A stretch of 39,303 nucleotides of DNA, from assembly GCF_001518015.1 (NCBI RefSeq), contig NZ_LPUY01000085.1, forward strand, positions 1-39,303, given 5' to 3'. The notes beneath the pieces are model-generated. The model did no database searches, was not told the origin of the DNA, and was given only the letters and a program-made list of their open reading frames with translations. The stretch comes from Tritonibacter horizontis. GTDB taxonomy: Bacteria > Pseudomonadota > Alphaproteobacteria > Rhodobacterales > Rhodobacteraceae. This document shows positions 16,063 to 23,693 of the stretch, piece by piece; position 1 is the stretch's first letter; each line of letters begins with the position of its first letter. Both the position numbers and the translations under genes were made by a program.

Positions 16063-16663
16063 GGGCCCATCCTTTCGGTTTGAAGAGAGGGTCGGCATAG
16101 TGGCCGATTTCCATCTCGATGCCATGCGCGAGTTGGCTGTTGGCCAGTTGCGCCGGGCTGGGGTGACGATAGACCGCATCGTTGCCGTCGATGGTCGGTG
16201 CGGCGGGGTCTTTTTTGGCGCCAAGACGCTCTGCCAGCCGGATCGAATCGAGGTTCTTCGGGTCGATGTAGCTGACCGCCCCGTCCCAACCGGCCTGGGT
16301 ATAGAAATAGCGCCGCGCCGCGTGGGTCGCTTCCAGGGCGTATCCTCTGCCGGCCTTGTCGGGCCAGATGATCCAGGCGATTTCGCGCTGTGGCCAACCC
16401 GCAGGCTGCCAGCCGCCGGCCATGCCATAGGTTTCCTCGGTCACCCGGTCGTGGATCATCCACATGCCAAAGCCGCGGATCTGCCAATGGCCGACCTCTG
16501 CCGCATAGAGCATCCAGGATTCATACGGGTTCAGCGGTCCGCCCATGAACCGCGCCCGGTAGGACGTGAAGGTCGCCTTGAAATTCGGGTAGTCTTGCGG
16601 TTCCGGGCCGCGCAGGCTGAGACGTTTGGTTTCGATAACCGGGATCGCGGGGGCGGTGCTCAT
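16055..16663 (-). CDS. GNAT acetyltransferase (RimJ/RimL type), copy 2
   Basis: A 202-residue N-acetyltransferase with the RimJ/RimL start VIETKRLSLRGPEPQDY, the beta-4 strand IAWIIWPDKAGRGYALEAT (acetyl-CoA loop reduced to KAGRGYA) and VSYIDPKNLDSIRLAERLGAK near the end. Its start overlaps the stop of the upstream paralogue as ATGA, and its own stop overlaps the chorismate mutase start, so three genes are translationally linked. Substrate unknown; ribosomal protein or small amine acetylation are both possible in this family. Confidence 0.88.
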   Translation of the reverse strand: MSTAPAIPVIETKRLSLRGPEPQDYPNFKATFTSYRARFMGGPLNPYESWMLYAAEVGHWQIRGFGMWMIHDRVTEETYGMAGGWQPAGWPQREIAWIIWPDKAGRGYALEATHAARRYFYTQAGWDGAVSYIDPKNLDSIRLAERLGAKKDPAAPTIDGNDAVYRHPSPAQLANSQLAHGIEMEIGHYADPLFKPKGWALD

Positions 16664-17190
16664 GCGTAGGCCTCCAGTCCGGGCCCGGCGGAATCCGGGG
16701 CGTGGCGATAGACCAGATCCATCGGATCATAGCTTTCGGCATCCGGGTCCAGACGTGCGCCCATCCGCTCGGCCAGGGCGATGGAGCGCCGGTTGTTCTG
16801 GTCAATGTAGCTGACAAGCGTGTCCACGTTGAGGATCTCGAAAGCATAGTCGCGCATCGCCGAGGCGGCCTCGAAGGCGTAACTGGCGCCTTCGAATTCG
16901 GCAAAGACGATCCAGCCGAGTTCCAGTTCGGGGAAATGCGGCGGCTGGCTGATCCAGACCTGACCGGCAAGTTGGCCGTCCTTGGTTTCAATCGCAAGCC
17001 CGCCCCAGTCGAAAATCTCCCAGGAGCCGACCTCGGCCAGGAGGCCGGTCCACAATTGCGACCGGGAGTCGGGTGCATCCATGAATTTCGACCGGTCGCT
17101 CTGGTAGAACCGCCACAAGGCTTCCAGATCGGACTGCTTGTGGGGGCGCAGGATCAGACGGTCGGTTTCGATGGTCGGAGCAGACGTCAA
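16660..17190 (-). CDS. GNAT acetyltransferase (RimJ/RimL type), copy 1
   Basis: A 176-residue paralogue of the next gene with the same plan: IETDRLILRPHKQSDLEALW at the start, ELGWIVFAEFEGASYAFEAAS as the acetyl-CoA-binding strand and loop, and VSYIDQNNRRSIALAERMGA at the end. The start is a TTG at 17190 with GAGG 7 bases before it. It lies 94 bases downstream of ffh. The pair probably arose by tandem duplication. The two proteins are diverged enough that they may act on different substrates. Confidence 0.87.
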   Translation of the reverse strand: MTSAPTIETDRLILRPHKQSDLEALWRFYQSDRSKFMDAPDSRSQLWTGLLAEVGSWEIFDWGGLAIETKDGQLAGQVWISQPPHFPELELGWIVFAEFEGASYAFEAASAMRDYAFEILNVDTLVSYIDQNNRRSIALAERMGARLDPDAESYDPMDLVYRHAPDSAGPGLEAYA

Positions 17191-17284
17191 GACACACCTC
17201 GTACATCACAAACAACGCCACGACAGGCGACGCACAGCACAATGTGCGGAACTGCTATGATCGAAAGATTGATCACCGCTCCGC

Positions 17285-18823
17285 CTATTTCTTCTTGCCA
17301 AAACCGGACAGGCCGCCGGGCAGACCCATGCCGCCACCGAGGCCACCAAATCCGCCGGGCAAACCGCCTTTGCCGCCCATCGCCTTGGCCGCAGCTTCCA
17401 GCGCCTTGGGGTCCATCTGGCTGGGGTCCATGCCGCCGGGCAGCCCGCCTGCCATATCCGGCATGCCGCCCCCCTTGCCGAACATGCCCTTCATGGCCTG
17501 TTTCAGCATCTTGCCTTTGCCCATCTTGCCCATCTTCTTCATCATGTCCGCCATTTGCCGGTGCATTTTCAGAAGCTTGTTCAAATCGGAGACTTCCATG
17601 CCGGAGCCGTTGGCGATGCGTTTCTTGCGGCTGGCCTGCAGCAGCGCGGGGTTGGCGCGTTCCTTTTTGGTCATCGACTGGATCATGGCGATCTGACGCA
17701 CCACGGTCTTGTCGTCAAAGCCGGATTCCTCGACCTGCTTGGCCATTTTTCCCATGCCCGGCATCATCTGCATCATACCCTGCATGCCGCCCATCTGCTG
17801 CATCTGTTCCAGCTGCATGCGCAGGTCGTTCATGTTGAACTGACCCTTCATCATGCGCTTCATCATGCGCTCGGCCTGTTCGGCCTCGATGGTGTCCTGT
17901 GCCTTTTCGACGAGGGCGACGATATCGCCCATGCCGAGGATCCGGCCCGCGATCCGGTCCGGTTCAAAGGTCTCGATGGCGTCCATCTTCTCGCCGAGGC
18001 CGACAAAGCGGATCGGCTTGCCGGTCACGGCGCGCATCGACAGGGCTGCACCGCCGCGCCCGTCGCCGTCCATCCGGGTCAGCACGACGCCACTGATGCC
18101 GATCTTGTTGTCGAACTCCTCGGCCACCTCGACGGCGACCTGACCTGTCAGGCCGTCAACCACCAGCAGCGTTTCGCGCGGGTTGACGACGTCGCGGACG
18201 TCCTCGACCTCTTTCATGAGGACTTCGTCGATCTGCAACCGACCGGCGGTGTCCAGCATGTAGACGTCATAGCCACCCAGCGCGGCCTGCTGTTTCGCAC
18301 GGCGGGCAATATCGACCGGTTTCTGACCGGGCACGATCGGCAGGGTGTCGACCCCGACCTGTGCGCCCAGCACCGCCAGCTGGTCCATCGCCGCCGGTCG
18401 GTAAACGTCGAGCGAGGCGAGGAGGACTTTCTTGCCCTCCTTTTCCTTCAGTCGCTTGGCGAGCTTGCCGGTGGTGGTGGTCTTGCCCGAGCCCTGCAGA
18501 CCGACCATCAGGATCGGCGCGGGCGGGTTGTCGATCTTCAGCGCGCCGGGATCGTCCTCGCCGCGCAGGGTCGCGACCAGCGCGTCATGCACGATCTTGA
18601 CGACCTGCTGGCCGGGGGTCACCGATTTGGTGACCGCCTGACCGGTGGCCTGGTCCTGCACCTTCTTGACGAAATCACGTGCGACCGGCAGCGAGACGTC
18701 CGCCTCCAGCAGCGCGACGCGCACTTCGCGCAGGGCGGTCTTGACGTCCTCTTCGGACAAGGCGCCCTGTTTGGTCAGCCGGTCAAAGACTCCAGACAGG
18801 CGTTCGGATAGATTTTCAAACAT
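17285..18823 (-). CDS. ffh: Signal recognition particle protein Ffh
   Basis: SRP54 homologue that binds signal peptides and SRP RNA and targets membrane proteins to FtsY. The 512-residue protein has N and G domains with the P-loop GLQGSGKTTTTGKLA (about 108-122), DTAGRL (G3), TRMDGDGRGG (G4) and GLGEKMDAIETF. A methionine-rich M domain follows, with the signal-peptide groove MQQMGGMQGMMQMMPGM and the RNA-binding GSGMEVSDLNKLLK. The last 70 residues are an unusually long Gly/Met/Pro-rich tail ending SGFGKKK. The ATG at 18823 follows AAGGAGG. It has a probable promoter about 200 bases upstream. Confidence 0.97.
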   Translation of the reverse strand: MFENLSERLSGVFDRLTKQGALSEEDVKTALREVRVALLEADVSLPVARDFVKKVQDQATGQAVTKSVTPGQQVVKIVHDALVATLRGEDDPGALKIDNPPAPILMVGLQGSGKTTTTGKLAKRLKEKEGKKVLLASLDVYRPAAMDQLAVLGAQVGVDTLPIVPGQKPVDIARRAKQQAALGGYDVYMLDTAGRLQIDEVLMKEVEDVRDVVNPRETLLVVDGLTGQVAVEVAEEFDNKIGISGVVLTRMDGDGRGGAALSMRAVTGKPIRFVGLGEKMDAIETFEPDRIAGRILGMGDIVALVEKAQDTIEAEQAERMMKRMMKGQFNMNDLRMQLEQMQQMGGMQGMMQMMPGMGKMAKQVEESGFDDKTVVRQIAMIQSMTKKERANPALLQASRKKRIANGSGMEVSDLNKLLKMHRQMADMMKKMGKMGKGKMLKQAMKGMFGKGGGMPDMAGGLPGGMDPSQMDPKALEAAAKAMGGKGGLPGGFGGLGGGMGLPGGLSGFGKKK

Positions 18824-19022
18824 GCCCTTGCGGCCTCCTTTGCCGGTTTAAACCTCTGCCCCAGATGTAAGGGGCGGTGAAACGATGCACAATCACCACC
18901 TGGCCTGCCGATGCAAGATGGGGGCGATCCAAACAGTATTGCCCCCACGGGCGCAACGCGCTGGTGGAGGTCGATCCCCGGCAAACGCCAAGGACCGGAA
19001 GACAAGTGTGGCTTCCGGAGTT
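18824..19022 (-). ncRNA. Long structured ffh leader or unannotated small RNA
   Basis: The 409-base gene-free stretch 18824-19232 contains a promoter (19029-19057) about 200 bases before the ffh start. The transcript in between can form strong stems: CCGGAAG/CTTCCGG (18995-19001 with 19012-19018) and GGGGGC/GCCCCC (18920-18925 with 18941-18946), with GC-rich pairing in between. I compared it by eye with SRP RNA, tmRNA and the common riboswitches and found no match. In particular the GGAAGCAGCC core of SRP RNA is absent. It may be a regulatory leader of ffh or an independent small RNA. The remaining 19058-19232 shows nothing I can assign. Confidence 0.35.
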
Positions 19023-19028
19023 GGCAGG

Positions 19029-19057
19029 GGATTAGCGGCGCTAAAGCCGAGAGTCAA
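19029..19057 (-). promoter_or_regulatory. Probable ffh promoter
   Basis: Minus strand TTGACT (19052-19057), 17-base spacer, TAATCC (19029-19034). A strong -35 with ideal spacing. The -35 plus the next base reads TTGACTC and so contains a GANTC methylation site (19051-19055). The predicted start near 19022 gives a leader of about 200 bases. Confidence 0.6.
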
Positions 19058-19232
19058 GCCAAGCCTCCGTTTGGTCCTGCGCAAGCAATCGGCAGATTTC
19101 CACCGCTGGCCGCAGTTTTTGGCGGATCACCACCGAAAACGAAAATATGACCCGAATTCAACGCGGGCCAAGTTGACGACCTGCCACCCGTTTTGGTCAA
19201 AAGAGACCGGATCAGGGAGTTTAATAAATTCA

Positions 19233-19955
19233 ATGGTAAAAGTGCTTATTCTGGGCAGCGCCCCTTATGCGGTTGCCGCGGCCGACTGGGATCGCGGGGC
19301 TTTTGACTATATTGTTGCGATCAACAATGCTTGGCGCATCCGGCCGGACTGGTCACATATGATACATCCCGAGGATTTTCCGCAGGACCGTCGGCCGGTG
19401 CTGCTGGAGTCGGGGCAGACGGTGGTCACCGCCGAGGATTACGTTCCGGCACAGAACATCTATGGCGGGTTTGTCTATGCGGGCGGCACGATGGCCTTCA
19501 CCGCAGGCTACTGGGCGCTTGCCGCCTTGCAGCCGACTCATCTGTGTTACTTCGGCTGTGACATGGTTTACCCACAAAACGGCAAGACGCATTTTTATGG
19601 CACCGGCACGGCAGATCCCTTGCGCGATGACGTGACCCTGGCCAATCTGGAGGCCAAGGCCCGGCGGCTGGAGGTTTTCGCTGGTCTGCAGGGCTGCGCC
19701 ACCGTGAATCTCAGCCCGCACCGCAGTGTTTTGCCCTATCAGCGCGCAAATCCTGGCGATCTGGATCAGATCCGCCCGACGCGGATTGCGCCACAGGCGG
19801 CACAGGCGGTGCGTTTGCGCGAACAGGAATTGGGGTATTTTGTCCCCTCGGGGCGTTACTGGGAGCACCGGGAGCGGTTCTCTCCGGCGGCCATTGCCGA
19901 AGTCGATGCCGCCTGGCTTGGCTGCTTCAGTCCCGAGGTGGCCGCCGTCGCCTGA
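19233..19955 (+). CDS. Unknown protein, Rossmann-like, possible glycosyltransferase
   Basis: A 240-residue protein starting MVKVLILGSAPYAVAAADW. This is a beta-strand and Gly-rich loop like those of Rossmann-type nucleotide- or sugar-nucleotide-binding folds. Further landmarks are YIVAINNAWRIRPDWSHMIHPEDFP and CYFGCDMVYPQNGKTHFYGTGTADP, reminiscent of the DUF115 / GT42-like group in which a G-x-D-x-x-Y segment follows a sugar-handling strand. I do not recognise it confidently. The ATG at 19233 is the only good start; GGGAG lies rather far upstream (about 14 bases). No signal peptide or membrane segment. It is monocistronic between the ffh leader and the prolyl-tRNA editing gene. A role in surface polysaccharide is possible but unproven. 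Confidence 0.75.
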   Translation: MVKVLILGSAPYAVAAADWDRGAFDYIVAINNAWRIRPDWSHMIHPEDFPQDRRPVLLESGQTVVTAEDYVPAQNIYGGFVYAGGTMAFTAGYWALAALQPTHLCYFGCDMVYPQNGKTHFYGTGTADPLRDDVTLANLEAKARRLEVFAGLQGCATVNLSPHRSVLPYQRANPGDLDQIRPTRIAPQAAQAVRLREQELGYFVPSGRYWEHRERFSPAAIAEVDAAWLGCFSPEVAAVA

Positions 19956-20055
19956 GCGGTGATTTTTCCACCAGGCGCGTCGGCGGGCCTTGCATCCAGC
20001 GGGCGGCTTCTGCCAGAAACACGAGGTTTCCAAACCCGCGCACGCAAGGATCCGC

Positions 20056-20583
20056 ATGGACGCCTCTTCTCTTTATCAGGATAGCCTTCCAGTCACATCG
20101 GATGCGCTTTTGACGCAGTTGCAGGCCTGGGGGCTATCCTACACGCTGCATACCCATGTGCCCCTGCGCACCGTCGAAGAGTCCAAAACGGTGGAGGCGG
20201 ATCTGCGCATAGAGGGCCAGCGGGTCCTGCGTCTGAAAAACCTCTTTTTGCGGGATCGCAAAAAACGCAACTATCTGGTGTCGCTTAATCAGGATCGAGA
20301 GATCGACCTCAAGGCGCTCGCGGCAGAGCTGGGCTGCGGGGGGCTGTCTTTTGGCTCCGCCGACCGCCTGATGGAATTCCTTGGCATTCGACCGGGCGCG
20401 GTCAGCCCCTTGGCGATGATCACCGGGGGGCCGAAGGGCGTGCGATTTGTCATGGACGCCGAAGCGCAGGTGGCCGATGTGATCTGCATGCATCCGCTGG
20501 TCAACGATCGCACCGTTGCGATGCCACGCGCCGAGGTGATGCGCTTTTTCGACCGGGTGTCGGTGGTGCCGCAATTCATCTGA
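20056..20583 (+). CDS. Prolyl-tRNA editing protein (YbaK/ProX family)
   Basis: A 175-residue free-standing trans-editing domain that removes wrong amino acids, usually alanine, from tRNA-Pro. The INS-like fold shows RVLRLKNLFLRDRKKRNYLVSL (with the catalytic-site Lys in LKNLFLRD), AAELGCGGLSFGSADRLMEFLGIRPGAVSPLAM and VICMHPLVNDRTVAMPRAEVMRFF. All are typical of ProXp-ala rather than of Cys-specific YbaK. The ATG at 20056 was chosen because AAGGA precedes it by 5 bases. Cytosolic and followed by a good intrinsic terminator. Confidence 0.9.
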   Translation: MDASSLYQDSLPVTSDALLTQLQAWGLSYTLHTHVPLRTVEESKTVEADLRIEGQRVLRLKNLFLRDRKKRNYLVSLNQDREIDLKALAAELGCGGLSFGSADRLMEFLGIRPGAVSPLAMITGGPKGVRFVMDAEAQVADVICMHPLVNDRTVAMPRAEVMRFFDRVSVVPQFI

Positions 20584-20619
20584 CGTTGTGGGCTTGGGCC
20601 CTGCCGGACGATGGCAATC

Positions 20620-20650
20620 GGGCGCCCGATGTGGGCGCCCTTTGGTCTTT
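20620..20650 (+). terminator. Intrinsic terminator after the prolyl-tRNA editing gene
   Basis: 8-bp stem GGGCGCCC/GGGCGCCC (20620-20627, 20633-20640) with loop GATGT, followed by TTTGGTCTTT. It lies between two convergent genes. The T-rich side favours plus-strand transcripts. Confidence 0.75.
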
Positions 20651-20703
20651 GTATTGTCAGCCTTGTGTTGTCATCCGTGGCGCGGGTTTTGCAACCGTGC
20701 GCC

Positions 20704-21285
20704 TCAGGCGGCCAGGGCGGCAATCGCGTCCTGTGCCTTTTTGGCAGAGCCTTCGGCATCCACCATCTGCTGGTCGGCGGCGACAAGCTCTACCTCGGTC
20801 AGCCCGATGAACCCCAGCATGTGACGCAGATAGCGGCAGGCGAAATCAATGTCGGAACCAGCTTCGGTGCCGCCGGAGGCAATGACCAGAACCACCCGTT
20901 TGCCCGTCAGCAGACCTTCGGGGCCGGCCTCTGTGTAGCGGAATGTGACACCGGCGCGGGCGACAAGGTCGATCCAGGCCTTCAGGTTTGTGGGGACGGT
21001 AAAGTTGTAGATCGGCGCGCCCAGCACGATGGTGTCGGCGGCCTGAAGCTCGGCCACCAGGGTGTCCGACAGCGCCAGGGTGGCCTTTTGGTCGTCCGTG
21101 CGCTGGTCGGCGGGGGTGAAATTGGCGCCGATCCAGGCTTCGTCCAGCATTGGCAGCGGAGTCGCGAGGTCGCGGCGGATAACCTGTTTGGCGCCGAGAC
21201 GTTCGACCACCTGGGCGGTCAGGTCCCGAGACGTGGAACCGCTAAGCCGCGCGGAGCTGTCGATGTGCAATACGGTTTGTGCCAT
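20704..21285 (-). CDS. azoR: FMN-dependent NADH:azo/quinone oxidoreductase AzoR
   Basis: A 193-residue flavodoxin-fold enzyme that reduces quinones and azo compounds. The family landmarks are the N-terminal FMN phosphate-binding segment LHIDSSARLSGSTSRDL (about 5-21), the APIYNFTVPTNLKAWID segment (about 90-106) that binds FMN, and VLVIASGGTEAG near 140. The ATG at 21285 follows AAGGA by 9 bases; the longer 216-residue reading starts inside the promoter. Divergent from the LysR regulator, which probably controls it. Cytosolic, likely protective against quinone stress. Confidence 0.93.
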   Translation of the reverse strand: MAQTVLHIDSSARLSGSTSRDLTAQVVERLGAKQVIRRDLATPLPMLDEAWIGANFTPADQRTDDQKATLALSDTLVAELQAADTIVLGAPIYNFTVPTNLKAWIDLVARAGVTFRYTEAGPEGLLTGKRVVLVIASGGTEAGSDIDFACRYLRHMLGFIGLTEVELVAADQQMVDAEGSAKKAQDAIAALAA

Positions 21286-21376
21286 TGGCTTGGTCCTTTT
21301 GAGGATATGTGATCTTGTGTGATTGAAAATGAGTATTTGCATCTGTGAACGCAATTCGTGATATTAAACATCGAGT

Positions 21377-21390
21377 GTGCACTGGTGCAC
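21377..21390. promoter_or_regulatory. Palindrome between azoR and lysR, candidate operator
   Basis: GTGCAC-TG-GTGCAC in the 128-base divergent region, 23 bases before the TTG start of the LysR gene. It is a nearly perfect 14-bp dyad. LysR proteins usually bind T-N11-A dyads upstream of a divergent target, so binding by the adjacent regulator is plausible but unproven. Confidence 0.45.
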
Positions 21391-21413
21391 TTTGAAGCGG
21401 CGCGAGGATCAGT

Positions 21414-22292
21414 TTGGACAATTGGGACGAAGTGCGCACAGCCTATCAGGTTGCGCGGCTGGGCACGGTGAGCGGCGCGGCAGATGTTCTGGGGGTGCAC
21501 CATGCCACCGTGATCCGCCATATCGACGCGATTGAAACCCGTCTGGGGGTAAAGCTGTTTCAGCGCCACGCCCGGGGGTACACCGCGACAGAAGCGGGGT
21601 TGGATCTGTTGCGGGTGGCGCAGGCCACCGATGACCAGCTCAACCAGCTGGTGGGACGGCTGAAGGGGCAGGGGGATGAGGTCTCAGGCGATCTGGTCGT
21701 CACCTCCCTGTCGTCGATGGCGCCGATGCTTGCCCCAGCTTTGACAGAGTTCCAGCAGATGCACCCGGAACTGGTGATCCGCTATCTGACGGGGGACCGG
21801 TTGTTTCGGCTTGAATATGGCGAGGCGCATGTGGCGCTGCGGGCCGGCGCCGCGCCGGAACAGCCTGACAATGTGGTGCAGCCCTTCGTCGGTCAGCGGC
21901 TCGCGCTTTATGCGTCCAGCAGCTACGTCGCCAAACACGGCATGCTGAAGGGGCAGGAAGACATGGTGAACCACCGCTTTGTCGGCACCGACAATGAAAA
22001 CACCCGCGCCCCGTTTGAGCGTTGGCTGCGCGCTGCGGTTCCGGCCGCGAATATCGTCTTTCGCTGTTCGGATGCCGGCGCAGGCCATCGGGCGATCCGT
22101 GCGGGCGCTGGCATCGGCTTCATTTCCCTGTGGGAGGCTGCGAGCTGTCCCGATCTGGTGATGATGATGGATCCGCGCGAAGAATGGACCGGCAAGATCT
22201 GGTTGGTGACCCATGTGGATCTGCACCGGACCAACAAGGTACAAAGCTTCGTGCGGTTCTTGAAAGAACACGCAAAGGATTGGCCGCAGTAA
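21414..22292 (+). CDS. LysR-family transcriptional regulator
   Basis: A 292-residue LTTR with the N-terminal winged helix (VARLGTVSGAADVLGVHHATVIRHIDAIETRLGVKLFQRHARGYTATEAG, about 13-62) and a periplasmic-binding-like effector domain. The HTH has HHATVIRHI in place of the more common S-x-x-A-V-S-R-x-I, a variant seen in some quinone- or nitroreductase-linked regulators. The start is a TTG at 21414 with GAGGA 5 bases upstream. It is divergent from azoR and overlaps the following exporter gene by one base (TAATG), so it probably forms an operon with the exporter and controls both. Effector unknown. Confidence 0.9.
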   Translation: MDNWDEVRTAYQVARLGTVSGAADVLGVHHATVIRHIDAIETRLGVKLFQRHARGYTATEAGLDLLRVAQATDDQLNQLVGRLKGQGDEVSGDLVVTSLSSMAPMLAPALTEFQQMHPELVIRYLTGDRLFRLEYGEAHVALRAGAAPEQPDNVVQPFVGQRLALYASSSYVAKHGMLKGQEDMVNHRFVGTDNENTRAPFERWLRAAVPAANIVFRCSDAGAGHRAIRAGAGIGFISLWEAASCPDLVMMMDPREEWTGKIWLVTHVDLHRTNKVQSFVRFLKEHAKDWPQ

Positions 22293-23218
22293 TGAGCGTC
22301 GACAGCGGACAGATGTCTCAGCGCCGCGGTCTGAGCGACGACCGCAAGGGCCATTTGGCGATGTTGACGTTCTCGGCATTGGTGGCCGGGTCGTTCTCGC
22401 TGGGGGTCATGGTGGCGAATGAAATCGCGCCTGCGGCCTTGAATGCGGCGCGGTTTGTGCTGGCGGGGGTCCTGATCGGTGCCGCTGCGGCGATCGGCCC
22501 GGGGCTGAAGCGGGCTGATTTCGCGGCGCCCTGGCGCTACCTGCTGATCGGCAGTGTCTTCTCGCTCTATTTCGTCTTGATGTTTTACGGGTTGAAAACG
22601 GCCGCGCCGGTCAGTGCGGCGGCGGTCTTTACCCTGACGCCGGTGATGAGCGGTGTCTTTGGCTGGCTGATCCTGCGGCAGGTCACCACCCCGCGCATGG
22701 CGCTGGCGCTGGCCATCGGTGGCGTCGGGGCGCTTTGGGTGATCTTGCGGGCGGATGTTTCTGCGCTGCTTGCGTTTGAAATCGGGCGCGGCGAGATGAT
22801 TTATTTTGTCGGCTGTATCGCCCATGCGATTTACCCGCCGCTGGTGCGTCGCCTGAACCGGGGCGAGCCGGCGCTGGTGTTTACCTTTGGCATGCTGGTG
22901 GCCGGCGCTCTGGTGCTGATCCTGTTCGGCTGGCGCGATTTGCGCGCGACGGATTGGGCGGGGCTCAAGCCGATTGTCTGGATCGGGTTGCTCTACCTGT
23001 CGTTCTGCGCCTCGGCCTTTACTTTCGTGCTCTTGCAATACGCCGCGATGCGGCTGCCCGCGGCCAAGGTCATGGCGTATACTTATCTTGTGCCGACATG
23101 GGTCATTGTCTGGGAGATCGCCCTTGGGCGGGCCTGGCCGAGCGGGTTGATCCTGGGAGGGGTCGCCCTCAGCATCGTGGCCCTGGTCCTGCTGTTGAAG
23201 GACGAGAGCCGAGGTTGA
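22292..23218 (+). CDS. EamA/DMT-family exporter
   Basis: A 308-residue inner-membrane protein with about ten membrane segments in two EamA repeats of the drug/metabolite transporter superfamily. The first repeat ends LKTAAPVSAAAVFTLTPVMSGVFGWLIL, the second LQYAAMRLPAAKVMAYTYLVPTWVIVWEIALG, the usual positions of the repeat motif. It starts within the LysR stop (TAATG), indicating coupled translation. The first 24 residues are cytosolic and polar. Substrate unknown; a link to azoR suggests export of a toxic compound or metabolite. Confidence 0.9.
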   Translation: MSVDSGQMSQRRGLSDDRKGHLAMLTFSALVAGSFSLGVMVANEIAPAALNAARFVLAGVLIGAAAAIGPGLKRADFAAPWRYLLIGSVFSLYFVLMFYGLKTAAPVSAAAVFTLTPVMSGVFGWLILRQVTTPRMALALAIGGVGALWVILRADVSALLAFEIGRGEMIYFVGCIAHAIYPPLVRRLNRGEPALVFTFGMLVAGALVLILFGWRDLRATDWAGLKPIVWIGLLYLSFCASAFTFVLLQYAAMRLPAAKVMAYTYLVPTWVIVWEIALGRAWPSGLILGGVALSIVALVLLLKDESRG

Positions 23219-23252
23219 ATCGGCGGGTCTGTTGGCGCTGGATTGCCGCGCT

Positions 23253-23606
23253 TTAAAGCTCGTCCTCCTGGGGCGAGGGCGCTGCAGGGTTCAGTTCGCT
23301 TTCGAGGAACCGTTCGAAGGCGTCGAGGTTCACCGGTTCGAACTGACCGAACCCCTGCATCCAGACCGAGGCCGCGCGCAGGGCGTCCGGCTCCAGCTTG
23401 CACCATTTCACCCGGCCGCGTTTTTCCTGCGTGATCAGACCTGCGCGGGTCAGGATGGTCAGATGTTTTGAAATCGCTGCCAGCGACATTTCAAACGGGT
23501 CTGCGACATCGGTCACGGCCATGTCATCCTCAAGCAGCATCGACAGGATCGCCCGACGGGTCGGGTCGGCAAGGGCCGCAAAAACTGTGTCGAGCGTTTC
23601 GGTCAT
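23253..23606 (-). CDS. ArsR-family transcriptional regulator
   Basis: A 117-residue winged-helix repressor: LDTVFAALADPTRRAILSMLLEDDMAVTDVADPFEMSLAAISKHLTILTRAGLITQEKRGRVKWCKLEPDAL covers a full HTH_20-type ArsR domain, with D-P-T-R-R and the recognition helix S-L-A-A-I-S-K-H-L. It has no CxC metal motif in helix 3, so it is not an arsenic sensor; this subtype is often paired with SRPBCC or transport genes. The ATG at 23606 has TAGGAG 8 to 9 bases upstream. Divergent from the second EamA exporter over 87 bases and probably its regulator. Confidence 0.9.
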   Translation of the reverse strand: MTETLDTVFAALADPTRRAILSMLLEDDMAVTDVADPFEMSLAAISKHLTILTRAGLITQEKRGRVKWCKLEPDALRAASVWMQGFGQFEPVNLDAFERFLESELNPAAPSPQEDEL

Positions 23607-23693
23607 GGCGACCACTCCTAATGCGCAGGAGCCGGGTCGACAATCCCGAAGCCGCAGCGCACAAGAGCGCCAACTGTTGAAAGGGAGGTCAGC

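Noticed and set aside
18885-19050. SRP RNA (4.5S) or tmRNA gene next to ffh
   Set aside because: The conserved GGAAGCAGCC core of SRP RNA and the start and TTCGA end of tmRNA are absent on both strands, although the region is structured.
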